Origin: Paenibacillus algicola | GTDB taxonomy: Bacteria; Bacillota; Bacilli; Paenibacillales; Paenibacillaceae | Length of the DNA: 64,000 bases | Direction: 5' to 3' | Assembly (NCBI RefSeq): GCF_005577435.1 | Contig: NZ_CP040396.1 | Coordinates: forward strand, 3,916,001-3,980,000 | Part shown: positions 19,739-31,492 of the stretch, in pieces | Layout of the letters: each line of letters starts with the position of its first letter | Position numbering within the stretch: position 1 is the first letter of the stretch | Translations under genes and position numbers: made by a program | The notes under the pieces: generated by a model | Told to the model about the DNA's origin: nothing | What the model saw: the letters and a program-made list of their open reading frames with translations, nothing else | Database searches by the model: none

Positions 19739-20569
19739 TTACTTCGTGCGGCGGCGAACGATATATTTGTCAGAAGCTTTTCCTTTTTTACGAGTCTTCG
19801 CACCCAGGGTTGGTTTACCCCATGGAGACATTGGAGACTTACGTCCGATTGGAGCGCGGCCTTCACCACCACCGTGAGGGTGATCGTTAGGGTTCATTAC
19901 AACACCGCGAACTTCTGGACGTTGACCCAGCCAGCGGCTACGGCCTGCTTTACCGATCTTGATCAGCTCATGATCGCCGTTACCAACGGAGCCGATTGTC
20001 GCGCGGCAGGTTTTCAGGATGTGACGCACTTCACCGGAAGTCAGACGAATCGTAACATACTTTTCTTCCTTACCGAGAAGCTGTGCTTCAGTACCGGCTG
20101 CACGAACCAGCTGTCCGCCTTTACCTGGTTGAAGCTCGATATTGTGGATAACGGTACCGACCGGAATGTTCTCCAGTGGAAGTGCGTTACCGATCTTGAT
20201 GTCAGCACCAGCGCCGGAAACGACCTGGTCTCCAACCTTCAAGCCTTTAGGAGCGATGATATAACGCTTCTCACCGTCTGCATAATGGATCAGAGCGATG
20301 TTGGAAGTACGGTTTGGATCGTATTCGATAGTAGCAACGCGACCTGGAATGCCGTCCTTCGTACGCTTAAAGTCGATGATACGGTATTTACGCTTGTGTC
20401 CGCCGCCATGGTGACGAACTGTAATTTTACCTTGGTTGTTGCGGCCTGCTGTTTTGCTCAGAGGCGCCAGCAACGATTTCTCCGGCTGGTTTGTTGTGAT
20501 TTCTTCAAACGTCGACACGGACATGTTGCGTCGAGCCGGGGATGTCGGTTTATACTTTTTAATAGGCAC
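19739..20569 (-). CDS. rplB: 50S ribosomal protein L2 (uL2)
   Basis: 276 residues. It is needed for subunit joining and peptidyl transfer. Seen: [20 protein letters not shown] start, an OB domain ([20 protein letters not shown] near 68-87), and the peptidyl-transferase-proximal loop [19 protein letters not shown] near 221-239, which includes the His implicated in catalysis. It lies 28 nt after rplW. Confidence 0.98.
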   Translation of the reverse strand: MPIKKYKPTSPARRNMSVSTFEEITTNQPEKSLLAPLSKTAGRNNQGKITVRHHGGGHKRKYRIIDFKRTKDGIPGRVATIEYDPNRTSNIALIHYADGEKRYIIAPKGLKVGDQVVSGAGADIKIGNALPLENIPVGTVIHNIELQPGKGGQLVRAAGTEAQLLGKEEKYVTIRLTSGEVRHILKTCRATIGSVGNGDHELIKIGKAGRSRWLGQRPEVRGVVMNPNDHPHGGGEGRAPIGRKSPMSPWGKPTLGAKTRKKGKASDKYIVRRRTK

Positions 20570-20597
20570 TGTGTTTCCCTCCTAACTTTACAGATTC

Positions 20598-20891
20598 TTA
20601 TTCAACTGCTTCAAAAAACTCAAGCGGCTTGCTGTCAGCAGTAAGAGTTACGATAGCTTTCTTCCATTCCGATGTGTAACCGGAGTGACGGCCATAACGC
20701 TTCGGCTTCGCAGGAACACGCATGGTGTTAACGTTCGAAACTTTTACGTTGAAAATGGATTCAACAGCTTTCTTGATCTCCGTCTTGTTCGCACGAATGT
20801 CTACTTCAAAAGCATATTTCAGCTCAGCCATGTAGTCAGCCGTACGTTCCGTGATCACTGGGCGCTTAATGATATCGCGAGGATCCTTCAT
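20598..20891 (-). CDS. rplW: 50S ribosomal protein L23 (uL23)
   Basis: 97 residues. It is the main docking site for trigger factor and SRP at the tunnel exit. Seen: [19 protein letters not shown] near the start and [20 protein letters not shown] near 54-73. Its start overlaps the rplD stop by one base. Confidence 0.97.
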   Translation of the reverse strand: MKDPRDIIKRPVITERTADYMAELKYAFEVDIRANKTEIKKAVESIFNVKVSNVNTMRVPAKPKRYGRHSGYTSEWKKAIVTLTADSKPLEFFEAVE

Positions 20892-21514
20892 TACGCGAGC
20901 ACCTCCTCTACCTTCTGGACTGCTTCTTTCGTAATGATCAGTTGATCGTACGTCAGTACGTCAAGAACATTAATGCCATCAGCCGCTACAAACTTCACAC
21001 CTGGGATGTTACGAGCGGACAAGGCTACATTGTCATCATAGCTAGGAGCCACGATCAGAGCTTTGCTTCCCACTTTCAGGTTGCTGAGAATGTTAGCAAA
21101 CTCTTTGGTCTTTGGAGCGTTCATTGTCAGCTGATCCAGCACGATGATGCTGTTATCCTGTACTTTCGAGGAAAGCGCGGATTTGATCGCTAGACGGCGA
21201 ACCTTCTTCGGCAATTTAAAGGAATAGCTGCGTGGAGTCGGTCCAAATACGACGCCGCCGCCTTTCCATTGCGGTGAACGGATCGAACCTTGACGGGCAC
21301 GACCAGTACCTTTCTGTTTCCACGGCTTGCGTCCGCCGCCGCGTACTTCAGAACGTCCTTTAACTTTGTGTGTACCACGGCGCAGGGAAGCACGCTGCAG
21401 CAATACTGCGCTGTGCAGAACATGAGCGTTAGGCTCGATTCCGAAGACGGAATCATTCAGTTCCACTTCACCCACTTGGCTGCCGTCGATACTAAAAAGT
21501 GCTACTTTAGGCAT
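20891..21514 (-). CDS. rplD: 50S ribosomal protein L4 (uL4)
   Basis: 207 residues. Its extended loop reaches the exit-tunnel constriction: [20 protein letters not shown] near 63-82 appears wild type, with no macrolide-resistance change visible. In E. coli L4 represses the S10 operon; in Bacillales that control is absent or different. It follows rplC by 28 nt. Confidence 0.98.
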   Translation of the reverse strand: MPKVALFSIDGSQVGEVELNDSVFGIEPNAHVLHSAVLLQRASLRRGTHKVKGRSEVRGGGRKPWKQKGTGRARQGSIRSPQWKGGGVVFGPTPRSYSFKLPKKVRRLAIKSALSSKVQDNSIIVLDQLTMNAPKTKEFANILSNLKVGSKALIVAPSYDDNVALSARNIPGVKFVAADGINVLDVLTYDQLIITKEAVQKVEEVLA

Positions 21515-21542
21515 TGTTTGTTCCTCCTTTCTTCAGGCGAGA

Positions 21543-22166
21543 TTACTTCTTCACCGTTTCTTTAATTTGTACATAGCCTTTCTTAGGTCCTGGAATGGAA
21601 CCTTTCACGAGCAGTACGTTGCGCTCTGTATCTACACGAACGACTTCAAGCTTCTGGATTGTTACAGTGTTATGGCCCATGTGACCTGGCAGGCGCTTGC
21701 CTTTAGGAACACGGTTCGCTTGAATGGAACCCATGGAGCCTGGACGGCGGTGATAACGGGAACCGTGGGACATAGGTCCGCGGCTTTGGCCCCAGCGCTT
21801 GATAACACCTTGGAATCCTTTACCTTTAGAAATGCCGGTTACGTCAACAAACTCGCCTTCAGCGAAGACATCAGCCTTCAGCTCTTGGCCAACCTCGACA
21901 GACGCGAGGTCAACACCGCGAATTTCGCGAACGTAGCGCTTAGGTGCAGTGTTAGCTTTTTTCGCATGTCCTGCCTCTGGCTTGTTGGCGTTCTTTTCTT
22001 TCTTGTCAGAGAATCCGACCTGAATCGCTTCGTAGCCGTCGTTCTCGAGATCTTTCTTTTGCAAAACAACACAAGGACCTGCTTCGATAACAGTAACAGG
22101 AATTACATTACCTTCAGCGGTAAATACTTGAGTCATTCCGAGCTTTCTCCCTAAGATACCTTTCAT
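21543..22166 (-). CDS. rplC: 50S ribosomal protein L3 (uL3)
   Basis: 207 residues. It nucleates the 3' end of 23S rRNA and reaches toward the peptidyl-transferase centre. Seen: [20 protein letters not shown] start, [20 protein letters not shown] near 124-143, and the loop [14 protein letters not shown], the region where pleuromutilin/linezolid resistance arises and which looks unaltered. Confidence 0.98.
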   Translation of the reverse strand: MKGILGRKLGMTQVFTAEGNVIPVTVIEAGPCVVLQKKDLENDGYEAIQVGFSDKKEKNANKPEAGHAKKANTAPKRYVREIRGVDLASVEVGQELKADVFAEGEFVDVTGISKGKGFQGVIKRWGQSRGPMSHGSRYHRRPGSMGSIQANRVPKGKRLPGHMGHNTVTIQKLEVVRVDTERNVLLVKGSIPGPKKGYVQIKETVKK

Positions 22167-22204
22167 GTTGACACCTCTTTTCTCTTCTCAATAAATTTCG
22201 TATA

Positions 22205-22618
<414 letters not shown>

Positions 22619-22653
22619 TCACATCATCGCAACGTCGCAGAACAACATTCATT

Positions 22654-22682
22654 ATTATATAGAATAGCTAGGCTCAATGCAA
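22654..22682 (-). promoter_or_regulatory. sigma-A promoter of the S10 operon
   Basis: Minus strand TTGCAT (22677-22682), 17-bp spacer, perfect TATAAT (22654-22659). The leader to rpsJ is about 135 nt. The tuf terminator lies about 85 bp upstream, so this should be the main entry for the whole ribosomal superoperon. Confidence 0.88.
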
Positions 22683-22766
22683 GCTTTTCTTTATAATTTA
22701 TCTTTACCGTTTTATCTGGCAGGAATACCCTTCCAAACAAAGCTAAAGATCTCAGCAGATCTTCAT

Positions 22767-22799
22767 TAAAAAAGAGTCTGGCTGCTAAGCCAGACTCTT
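22767..22799 (-). terminator. Terminator of the str operon (after tuf)
   Basis: A perfect 12-bp stem AAGAGTCTGGCT/AGCCAGACTCTT, loop TAGC, then TTTTTT on the minus strand, about 70 bp after the tuf stop. It separates tuf from the S10 promoter. Confidence 0.95.
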
Positions 22800-22868
22800 C
22801 TACGGGACATCACATTGTTGCTCGTTCCAGTACACTGTTGCTTTATAATCAGACGTTAAGTCTTTATA

Positions 22869-24059
<1,191 letters not shown>

Positions 24060-24158
24060 TTGAACAATTCCTCCTTAAGGGGATATATATGTTTGGGCCG
24101 GTTGGGAGCTGCGGCAACGATGAAGTTTCCGCCCTCCGCTCCGACAGGTAAAACGTTA

Positions 24159-26237
24159 TTATTCTCCGCCTTTGTTCTTGGACACGATTTCTTCGGAGAT
24201 GTTCTTCGGAACTTCTTCATAATGAGAGAGTTCCATGGAGAACACACCGCGTCCTTGTGTACCGGAACGCAGGGTTGTGGAGTAACCGAACATTTCGGAC
24301 AGAGGCACCTTCGCACGGATAATTTGAGCGCCACCGCGAGCATCCATACCTTCGATGCGTCCACGACGGGAGTTCAGCATACCCATTACGTCGCCCATGT
24401 ATTCCTCAGGGACGGTAACTTCCACTTTCATGATTGGCTCAAGCAGGACAGGCTTACACTTGTCTTTAGCTGCTTTCAATGCCATGGAGCCGGCGATTTT
24501 AAACGCCATTTCGTTGGAATCGACATCATGGTAGGAACCGTCAACAATCGTTGCCTTAACGTCAACGAGAGGGAAGCCGGCGAGTACACCGTTCTTCATT
24601 TGCTCCTCAATCCCTTGCTGTGCAGGACCAACATATTCTCTAGGTACGGAACCGCCGACAATCTTGCTCTCGAACTGGTTGCCAGTACCTGGCTCCAGAG
24701 GTTCGAACTCAACCCAAACGTGACCGTATTGACCACGACCACCGGACTGACGAACGAATTTACCCTCAACGCGACCTGGGGTGCGGAAGGTTTCACGGTA
24801 AGCAACCTGTGGTTTACCCACATTGGTCTCTACCTTGAACTCACGACGCATACGGTCGATGATGATATCCAAGTGAAGCTCACCCATACCTGCAAGAATC
24901 GTTTGACCGGTTTCTTCATCAGTATGAGCACGGAGAGTTGGATCCTCTTCCGTCAATTTACCAAGAGCGACACCCATCTTGTCCTGGTCCGCTTTGGTCT
25001 TTGGCTCCACAGCGATCTCGATTACTGGATCCGGGAAGTTCATGGATTCCAGAATAACCGGATTCTTCTCATCACACAGTGTATCACCTGTGCCTGTATC
25101 TTTCAAACCTACAGCTGCTGCGATATCTCCGGAGTATACTTCAGAGATTTCTTGACGGCTGTTCGCGTGCATTTGAAGGATACGTCCGATCCGCTCGCGC
25201 TTGCCTTTAGTAGCATTCAATACGTATGAACCGGATTGCAGAATACCGGAGTATACGCGGAAGAATGTCAGTTTACCCACATAAGGGTCCGTCATAATCT
25301 TGAACGCCAGAGCCGAGAACGGCTGGTCGTCACCAGACTTACGGATTGCTTCTGTTCCGTCTTCCAGTGTACCTTTAATGTCTGGTACGTCAACTGGAGC
25401 CGGCAGATAGTCAATAACTGCATCCAGCATCAGCTGAACACCTTTGTTGCGGTAAGATGAGCCGCAAATCACTGGGAAGATCTTAACCTCTACTACACCT
25501 CTACGAAGAGCACCTTTCAGCTCAGCTATGGAGATTTCTTCTCCTTCGAGGTATTTCATGGTCAGCTCTTCATCCAGTTCTGCAACCTTCTCGATCAGCT
25601 CATTGCGGAGCTCTTCTACCTGATCCTTGTAGTCCGCTGGAATTTCAGCTTCTTCGATATTTTGGCCGAGGTCATCCTTATACATATAAGCTTTTTCCTC
25701 AACGATATCGATGATTCCTACAAAGTCAGACTCAGCGCCGATTGGCAACTGAATAGCTACCGCATTCGCTTGCAGACGGTCTCTCATGTCTTTCACAACA
25801 TTCAGGTAGTCCGCGCCGATGATGTCCATCTTGTTCACGTATGCGATCCGCGGAACGCCGTAGCGGTCTGCTTGTCTCCATACGGTCTCGGACTGAGGCT
25901 CTACGCCCTCTTTCGCACTGAATACACCTACTGCCCCATCCAATACACGAAGGGAACGTTCAACTTCTACTGTGAAGTCAACGTGTCCCGGGGTGTCGAT
26001 AATATTAACGCGATGACCTTTCCATTGAGCGGTAGTCGCAGCGGAAGTAATCGTGATCCCGCGCTCCTGTTCCTGCTCCATCCAGTCCATTGTAGCCGCA
26101 CCCTCGTGAACTTCACCGATTTTGTGCGTACGGCCTGTGTAGAACAAGATCCGCTCTGTGGTGGTCGTCTTACCAGCGTCAATATGCGCCATGATCCCGA
26201 TATTACGTGTATTTTTCAAGGAGAACTCTCTTGCCAT
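24159..26237 (-). CDS. fusA: Elongation factor G
   Basis: 692 residues. GTPase driving translocation and, with RRF, recycling. Seen: P-loop [14 protein letters not shown] near 17-30, switch [13 protein letters not shown] near 57-68, DTPGHVDFT near 81-89, NKMD near 135, then domains II-V with [12 protein letters not shown] in domain IV (about 495) and [17 protein letters not shown] in domain V. All family landmarks are present at normal spacing. It lies 46 nt after rpsG. Confidence 0.99.
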   Translation of the reverse strand: MAREFSLKNTRNIGIMAHIDAGKTTTTERILFYTGRTHKIGEVHEGAATMDWMEQEQERGITITSAATTAQWKGHRVNIIDTPGHVDFTVEVERSLRVLDGAVGVFSAKEGVEPQSETVWRQADRYGVPRIAYVNKMDIIGADYLNVVKDMRDRLQANAVAIQLPIGAESDFVGIIDIVEEKAYMYKDDLGQNIEEAEIPADYKDQVEELRNELIEKVAELDEELTMKYLEGEEISIAELKGALRRGVVEVKIFPVICGSSYRNKGVQLMLDAVIDYLPAPVDVPDIKGTLEDGTEAIRKSGDDQPFSALAFKIMTDPYVGKLTFFRVYSGILQSGSYVLNATKGKRERIGRILQMHANSRQEISEVYSGDIAAAVGLKDTGTGDTLCDEKNPVILESMNFPDPVIEIAVEPKTKADQDKMGVALGKLTEEDPTLRAHTDEETGQTILAGMGELHLDIIIDRMRREFKVETNVGKPQVAYRETFRTPGRVEGKFVRQSGGRGQYGHVWVEFEPLEPGTGNQFESKIVGGSVPREYVGPAQQGIEEQMKNGVLAGFPLVDVKATIVDGSYHDVDSNEMAFKIAGSMALKAAKDKCKPVLLEPIMKVEVTVPEEYMGDVMGMLNSRRGRIEGMDARGGAQIIRAKVPLSEMFGYSTTLRSGTQGRGVFSMELSHYEEVPKNISEEIVSKNKGGE

Positions 26238-26283
26238 GACAATAGTCTCCCTTCAAAATTGAAGTTTTATGAACGGCTTAATC

Positions 26284-26754
26284 CTACCAACGGTAGTGAG
26301 CAAACGCTTTGTTCGCTTCAGCCATTTTGTGCGTGTCTTCGCGTTTCTTAACAGAAGCGCCTGTGTTGTTGGAAGCATCGATAATCTCAGCCGCCAAACG
26401 CTCTTCCATTGTCTTCTCGCCGCGGTTGCGGGAGTAGTTTACGAGCCAACGTAATCCCAGGGATGTACGTCTTTCAGGTTTAACTTCGATCGGCACCTGG
26501 TAGTTTGCACCGCCGACACGGCGTGCTTTAACTTCCAATACTGGCATGATGTTCTTGATGGCTGCTTCAAACACTTCCATCGGATCATTGCCGGTACGCT
26601 GCTGGATCAGGTTGAATGCGTTGTAAAGGATGCTTTGTGCTACACCTCTTTTACCATCCAGCATAATGCGGTTGATCAGACGAGTAACCAGCTTGCTGTT
26701 ATAAACCGGATCTGGCAGCACGTCTCTTTTAGTAACTGGACCTTTGCGTGGCAT
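26284..26754 (-). CDS. rpsG: 30S ribosomal protein S7 (uS7)
   Basis: 156 residues. It nucleates the head of the 30S subunit and touches E-site tRNA. Seen: [20 protein letters not shown] start, [20 protein letters not shown] near 72-91, and [19 protein letters not shown]. It follows rpsL by 50 nt. Confidence 0.98.
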   Translation of the reverse strand: MPRKGPVTKRDVLPDPVYNSKLVTRLINRIMLDGKRGVAQSILYNAFNLIQQRTGNDPMEVFEAAIKNIMPVLEVKARRVGGANYQVPIEVKPERRTSLGLRWLVNYSRNRGEKTMEERLAAEIIDASNNTGASVKKREDTHKMAEANKAFAHYRW

Positions 26755-26804
26755 GGATATCCCCCTTTCTTTATGTTAAGCTAGCTTGTTGATGGTTGTA
26801 TGAA

Positions 26805-27224
26805 TTAGCTCTTCGCTTTAGGACGCTTCGCGCCGTACTTGGAACGAGCCTGCATCCGGTTGTTCACACCAGCGGTATCAAGTGCGCCGCGAACGATGTG
26901 GTAACGTACACCCGGAAGGTCTTTTACTTTACCGCCACGAACCAGTACTACACTGTGCTCCTGCAGGTTATGACCGATACCCGGAATGTAAGCTGTAACC
27001 TCGATACGGTTAGTCAAGCGTACACGCGCGTATTTACGAAGCGCGGAGTTCGGCTTCTTCGGTGTCATTGTACCTACACGAGTACAAACACCGCGTTTTT
27101 GCGGAGCGCTCAAATCGGTTTCCTCACGTTTCAAAGCGTTGAAGCCTTTTTGCAGAGCCGGAGATTTCGATTTGTAAACTTTAGCTTGACGGCCTTTACG
27201 GACCAGTTGGTTAATTGTTGGCAT
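26805..27224 (-). CDS. rpsL: 30S ribosomal protein S12 (uS12)
   Basis: 139 residues. It monitors codon-anticodon pairing. Seen: [15 protein letters not shown] start, [19 protein letters not shown] with the two Lys positions and [20 protein letters not shown], all wild type at sites where streptomycin resistance arises. GGAAGGGGGTGG precedes the ATG. It lies 137 nt after the L7Ae-like gene. Confidence 0.98.
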   Translation of the reverse strand: MPTINQLVRKGRQAKVYKSKSPALQKGFNALKREETDLSAPQKRGVCTRVGTMTPKKPNSALRKYARVRLTNRIEVTAYIPGIGHNLQEHSVVLVRGGKVKDLPGVRYHIVRGALDTAGVNNRMQARSKYGAKRPKAKS

Positions 27225-27361
27225 GCTGCCACCCCCTTCCTCAATTTATCATTCTGTTACAAACCTGATTTAAGTCCACAGACCCAGGCGGTTCATAAAA
27301 GAACAAATGAAAAGTTTTTGCCGACAGAAGTGACCTCCTGCAACAAAAACAGTTTCTTAAC

Positions 27362-27613
27362 CTAAGATTTCAAGACTGCTGACATCGCAGCACCGACTTC
27401 GATTCCGCACGCCTCGCCGAGTTGCCTCGTTGTTGGCACATACGTTATATCCACACCATGCTTCTGACACAGGGATACAATCTTCGTTATCAAACGCTTG
27501 TCGCAATCTTCGGCTACATATACCTCAGCAGCCTGACCGTTCTCCACGGCCTTCATGGTTTGCTTCGTACCGATCTTCAGTTGAGCGTCCTGCCATTTCT
27601 TATCACCAGACAC
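27362..27613 (-). CDS. ybxF: L7Ae-family K-turn RNA-binding protein
   Basis: 83 residues from a GTG at 27611-27613 preceded by TTGGAGGGTATG; the frame is open to 27655 but without similarity. Seen: IGTKQTMKAVENGQAAEVYV near 12-31 and the C-terminal LGEACGIEVGAAMSAVL, the L7Ae/L30e core. B. subtilis YbxF binds kink-turn RNA and is not a stable part of the 70S ribosome. It is the first gene of the str operon here, between rpoC and rpsL as in B. subtilis. Confidence 0.93.
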   Translation of the reverse strand: MSGDKKWQDAQLKIGTKQTMKAVENGQAAEVYVAEDCDKRLITKIVSLCQKHGVDITYVPTTRQLGEACGIEVGAAMSAVLKS

Positions 27614-27666
27614 GAACATACCCTCCAAAAGAACAGGAATAGAGCTGATGCTCAAGCACCTTTGCT

Positions 27667-27695
27667 ATATTAGCATCTGCATATAGCGATGTCAA
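27667..27695 (-). promoter_or_regulatory. sigma-A promoter of ybxF-rpsL-rpsG-fusA-tuf
   Basis: Minus strand TTGACA (27690-27695), 17-bp spacer, TAATAT (27667-27672). Consensus -35 and good -10. It lies just after the rpoC stem-loop and about 50 nt before ybxF. Confidence 0.88.
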
Positions 27696-27722
27696 GCATT
27701 TATATAATTACAGTTAGAATTT

Positions 27723-27772
27723 AAGAGGCAGGGCTGCAGCTGCCGGATTTCGTGCCGCTGCAGCCGCCTCTT
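27723..27772 (-). terminator. Strong stem-loop after rpoC, weak T-tract
   Basis: AAGAGGCGGCTGCAGC (27757-27772 side) pairs with GCTGCAGCCCTGCCTCTT around a 13-nt loop, giving a stem of about 16 bp with a small bulge. Downstream on the minus strand only AAATTCTAAC follows, so it lacks a real U-run. It may be a weak or factor-assisted terminator, or a 3'-end protecting structure for the rpoBC mRNA. Confidence 0.6.
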
Positions 27773-27792
27773 TGGATTCTATTCAGTGCAGA

Positions 27793-30700
27793 TTACTCCG
27801 CGTTTACACTTTCCAGCTCTTGGTTGTCCGAGACTTCGTCCTGGCCTTCAAACTTCACACTGCGGTAACGGTTCATACCTGTTCCTGCAGGGATCAGCTT
27901 ACCAATGATTACATTCTCTTTCAGACCGAGCAGCTGGTCAACTTTACCCTTGATTGCGGCATCTGTCAGTACGCGGGTTGTCTCCTGGAAGGAGGCCGCG
28001 GACAGGAATGAATCTGTCTCCAGAGATGCCTTGGTAATACCGAGCAGCACCGGCTTCGCCACTGCCGGCTCTTTACCCGACAGGATCGCCACCTTGTTTG
28101 CAGACTCATATTCGTGCAGATCCACGAAGGAGCCTGGAAGCAGGCTGGTATCTCCCGCGTCAACAATGCGGAATTTACGCAGCATCTGGCGGATCATGAC
28201 TTCCACGTGCTTATCGTTAATTTCTACGCCCTGGTTCCGGTATACGCGCTGAACTTCCTGAAGGATATAGTTCTGCACGCCTCGGATTCCTTTAATGCGC
28301 AGCATTTCTTTAGGGTCAATCGAGCCCTCGGTCAATTCATCCCCGGCTTCGATTTGTTTGCCTTCGCTTACGCGCAGACGAGAACCGTAGGTGACAGAAT
28401 ACACCTTGGTCTCCGCTTCACCCTGGATCTCAATCTCGCGGCGGTCCTTGGTTTCACGGATTTCTTTCACGACACCGTCAATCTCACTGATGGTAGCCTG
28501 ACCTTTCGGATTCCGGGCCTCAAACAGCTCCTGAATACGCGGAAGACCCTGCGTGATATCATCACCCGCTACGCCCCCGGTATGGAACGTACGCATCGTG
28601 AGCTGGGTTCCCGGCTCCCCGATGGATTGGGCTGCGATAATACCGACAGCTTCGCCAATTTCCACAAATTTGCCGGTAGCCAGGTTACGGCCGTAGCATT
28701 TTTTGCAGACGCCGTGACGGGCACGACAGCTTAGAATAGACCGGATTTGAAGCTTCTCGACACCAGCTTTTACGATAGCATCTGCCTTATCGGAGTCAAT
28801 AAGCTCATTACGGTGCACGAGAATTTCTCCGGTTTCCGGATGACGAACCGTTTCAAAGGAGTAACGTCCTTCAATCCGATCATACAGATCCTCGATTACT
28901 TCCTTACCGTCCTGAATCCGGCTCACAGTGAAGCCTTTATCCGTGCTGCACTCGTCTTCACGTACAATGACATCCTGGGCCACGTCAACCAGACGACGGG
29001 TAAGGTAACCGGAATCCGCTGTACGCAGCGCCGTATCAGCAAGACCTTTACGCGCACCGTGCGTGGACAGGAAGTACTCGAGTACCGTCAGACCTTCACG
29101 GAAGTTCGATTTGATCGGCAATTCAATGATTCGTCCGGACGGGTTCGCCATCAGACCGCGCATACCGCCGAGCTGTGTGATCTGGGATTTGTTACCCCGT
29201 GCCTTGGAATCTACCATGAGCATGATGGAGTTGAAGCGGTCCATCGACTTCATGAGCACTTCGGTAATATCATCCTTCGCCTTGGACCAGATATCAATAA
29301 CGCGGTCATAGCGCTCTTCATTCGTAATCAGACCACGGCGGTACTGATTCATAACGACGCTGACCTTACCATCAGATTCCTTCAGAATCTCGTTCTTCTC
29401 ATCCGGTACAATAACGTCGGATACTGCGACAGTGACGCCTGCACGTGTGGAATACGTAAAGCCGAGCTGTTTGATTTTATCCAAAATCACAGAGGTCTCG
29501 GTTGTATGATACGTCTCGAAGCAGCGTGCAATGATTTGACCCAGGTATTCTTTGCCGACCGCCCCGCTGATTGGCAGGCTCTGAATAACCTCCTGGATGT
29601 CAGCGCCTTTTTCATATACAAAGAACTTCTCCGGAGTGCCCTGGAACAGGTTCTCACGAGTCGGTTCGTTGATATAAGGGAAGGTTGCCGGGTAAATTTC
29701 GTTAAAAATAATCTTCCCGACCGTTGTCACGAGCATAGCCTGCTGCTGCTTGTCGGTAAAGCTGGTTTTGCCCAATGCCTTCACCGGAATGGCTACGCGT
29801 GCATGCAGTCCTGCAGCACCACGCTGATAAGCGGACACTGCTTCGTTGACACTACCCAGAATCATGCCGGTGCCTTTTTCCTCTTTGTTGTCCATCGTGA
29901 GGTAGAAGGAGCCGAGAACCATATCCTGGGACGGAGTCACGACTGGCTTGCCGTCTTTCGGGTTCAAAATGTTACCGGAGGCCAGCATCAGCAAACGTGC
30001 CTCTGCTTGAGCTTCCGCCGAAAGCGGTACGTGCACCGCCATCTGGTCACCGTCAAAGTCGGCGTTGTAGGCCGTACATACGAGCGGATGCAGACGGATT
30101 GCATGACCTTCTACCAGAATCGGCTCGAACGCCTGGATTCCGAGTCTATGCAGAGTTGGGGCACGGTTCAGCAGAACCGGATGCTCCTTAATAACTTCTT
30201 CAAGAACGTCCCATACCTCAGGGCTTACGCGTTCTACCTTGCGTTTAGCACTCTTGATATTGTGGGCAAGACCCTTGTTCACGAGCTCTTTCATCACAAA
30301 AGGCTTGAACAGCTCCAGTGCCATCTTCTTCGGCAGGCCGCACTGATACATTTTGAGGTAAGGACCGACTACGATAACCGAACGGCCGGAGTAGTCTACC
30401 CGCTTACCCAGCAGGTTCTGACGGAAACGGCCCTGCTTACCCTTCAGCATATGGCTGAGAGATTTCAAAGGACGGTTGCCGGGACCAGTTACCGGACGGC
30501 CACGGCGTCCGTTGTCAATAAGGGCGTCTACCGCTTCCTGCAGCATCCGCTTCTCATTCTGAACGATAATATCCGGCGCACCCAGGTCCAAAAGACGCTT
30601 CAGACGGTTGTTCCGGTTAATGACGCGGCGATACAAATCATTCAGGTCCGATGTCGCAAAACGTCCACCGTCCAGCTGAACCATCGGGCGCAGCTCCGGC

Positions 30701-31404
30701 GGAATGACCGGAAGCACATCCATAACCATCCACTCCGGATTGTTACCGGAGTTACGGAAGGCCTCAATAACCTCCAGCCGCTTGATCGCACGGTTGCGGC
30801 GCTGCCCTTGAGCGGTACGCAGCTCTTCTTTCAAGAACTCCAGCTCTTTATCGATGTCCAAGTCCTGAAGAAGCTTCTTCACAGCCTCGGCACCCATACC
30901 AGCCTGGAATCCGTACCCGTACTTCTCACGGTAGCTGCGGTATTCCTTCTCGGACAGCAGCTGTTTTCTTTCAAGAGGTGTATCACCCGGGTCAGTCACG
31001 ACATACGAAGCGAAATAAATAATTTCCTCCAGGGATCGTGGAGACATATCCAGCGCAAGGCCCATCCGGCTCGGAATGCCTTTAAAGTACCAGATATGAG
31101 ATACAGGAGCAGCGAGCTCGATATGGCCCATGCGTTCGCGGCGAACCTTCGCGCGAGTAACCTCAACGCCGCAGCGATCGCACACAACGCCTTTATAACG
31201 GACGCGCTTATACTTGCCGCAATGACATTCCCAGTCCTTCTGAGGACCAAAAATACGTTCGCAGAACAAGCCTTCCTTCTCCGGCTTCAATGTACGGTAG
31301 TTAATCGTTTCCGGCTTCTTGACTTCACCTCGGGACCAAGAACGAATCTTCTCCGGGGAAGCCAGGCCGATTTTCATGTACTCAAAATTGTTAACATCCA
31401 ACAA
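27793..31404 (-). CDS. rpoC: RNA polymerase beta' subunit
   Basis: 1203 residues with a TTG start (31402-31404) and GAGGAGGG upstream. Seen: N-terminal zinc site with [13 protein letters not shown] and CDRC near 60-78; the active-site [16 protein letters not shown] near 448-463 with the three Mg-binding Asp; the second zinc site [15 protein letters not shown] near 890; then the trigger-loop region and a Firmicutes C-terminus rich in acidic residues. It is 88 nt after rpoB. No rifampicin or streptolydigin-related oddity was noted. Confidence 0.99.
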   Translation of the reverse strand: MLDVNNFEYMKIGLASPEKIRSWSRGEVKKPETINYRTLKPEKEGLFCERIFGPQKDWECHCGKYKRVRYKGVVCDRCGVEVTRAKVRRERMGHIELAAPVSHIWYFKGIPSRMGLALDMSPRSLEEIIYFASYVVTDPGDTPLERKQLLSEKEYRSYREKYGYGFQAGMGAEAVKKLLQDLDIDKELEFLKEELRTAQGQRRNRAIKRLEVIEAFRNSGNNPEWMVMDVLPVIPPELRPMVQLDGGRFATSDLNDLYRRVINRNNRLKRLLDLGAPDIIVQNEKRMLQEAVDALIDNGRRGRPVTGPGNRPLKSLSHMLKGKQGRFRQNLLGKRVDYSGRSVIVVGPYLKMYQCGLPKKMALELFKPFVMKELVNKGLAHNIKSAKRKVERVSPEVWDVLEEVIKEHPVLLNRAPTLHRLGIQAFEPILVEGHAIRLHPLVCTAYNADFDGDQMAVHVPLSAEAQAEARLLMLASGNILNPKDGKPVVTPSQDMVLGSFYLTMDNKEEKGTGMILGSVNEAVSAYQRGAAGLHARVAIPVKALGKTSFTDKQQQAMLVTTVGKIIFNEIYPATFPYINEPTRENLFQGTPEKFFVYEKGADIQEVIQSLPISGAVGKEYLGQIIARCFETYHTTETSVILDKIKQLGFTYSTRAGVTVAVSDVIVPDEKNEILKESDGKVSVVMNQYRRGLITNEERYDRVIDIWSKAKDDITEVLMKSMDRFNSIMLMVDSKARGNKSQITQLGGMRGLMANPSGRIIELPIKSNFREGLTVLEYFLSTHGARKGLADTALRTADSGYLTRRLVDVAQDVIVREDECSTDKGFTVSRIQDGKEVIEDLYDRIEGRYSFETVRHPETGEILVHRNELIDSDKADAIVKAGVEKLQIRSILSCRARHGVCKKCYGRNLATGKFVEIGEAVGIIAAQSIGEPGTQLTMRTFHTGGVAGDDITQGLPRIQELFEARNPKGQATISEIDGVVKEIRETKDRREIEIQGEAETKVYSVTYGSRLRVSEGKQIEAGDELTEGSIDPKEMLRIKGIRGVQNYILQEVQRVYRNQGVEINDKHVEVMIRQMLRKFRIVDAGDTSLLPGSFVDLHEYESANKVAILSGKEPAVAKPVLLGITKASLETDSFLSAASFQETTRVLTDAAIKGKVDQLLGLKENVIIGKLIPAGTGMNRYRSVKFEGQDEVSDNQELESVNAE

Positions 31405-31492
31405 GGAGCAACCCTCCTCAACCTAGTCCTAGTTATATGGCTTTCACTCACAACACCACCGCCGGCTGTTCACCGGCGGGGTGGCATGACAA

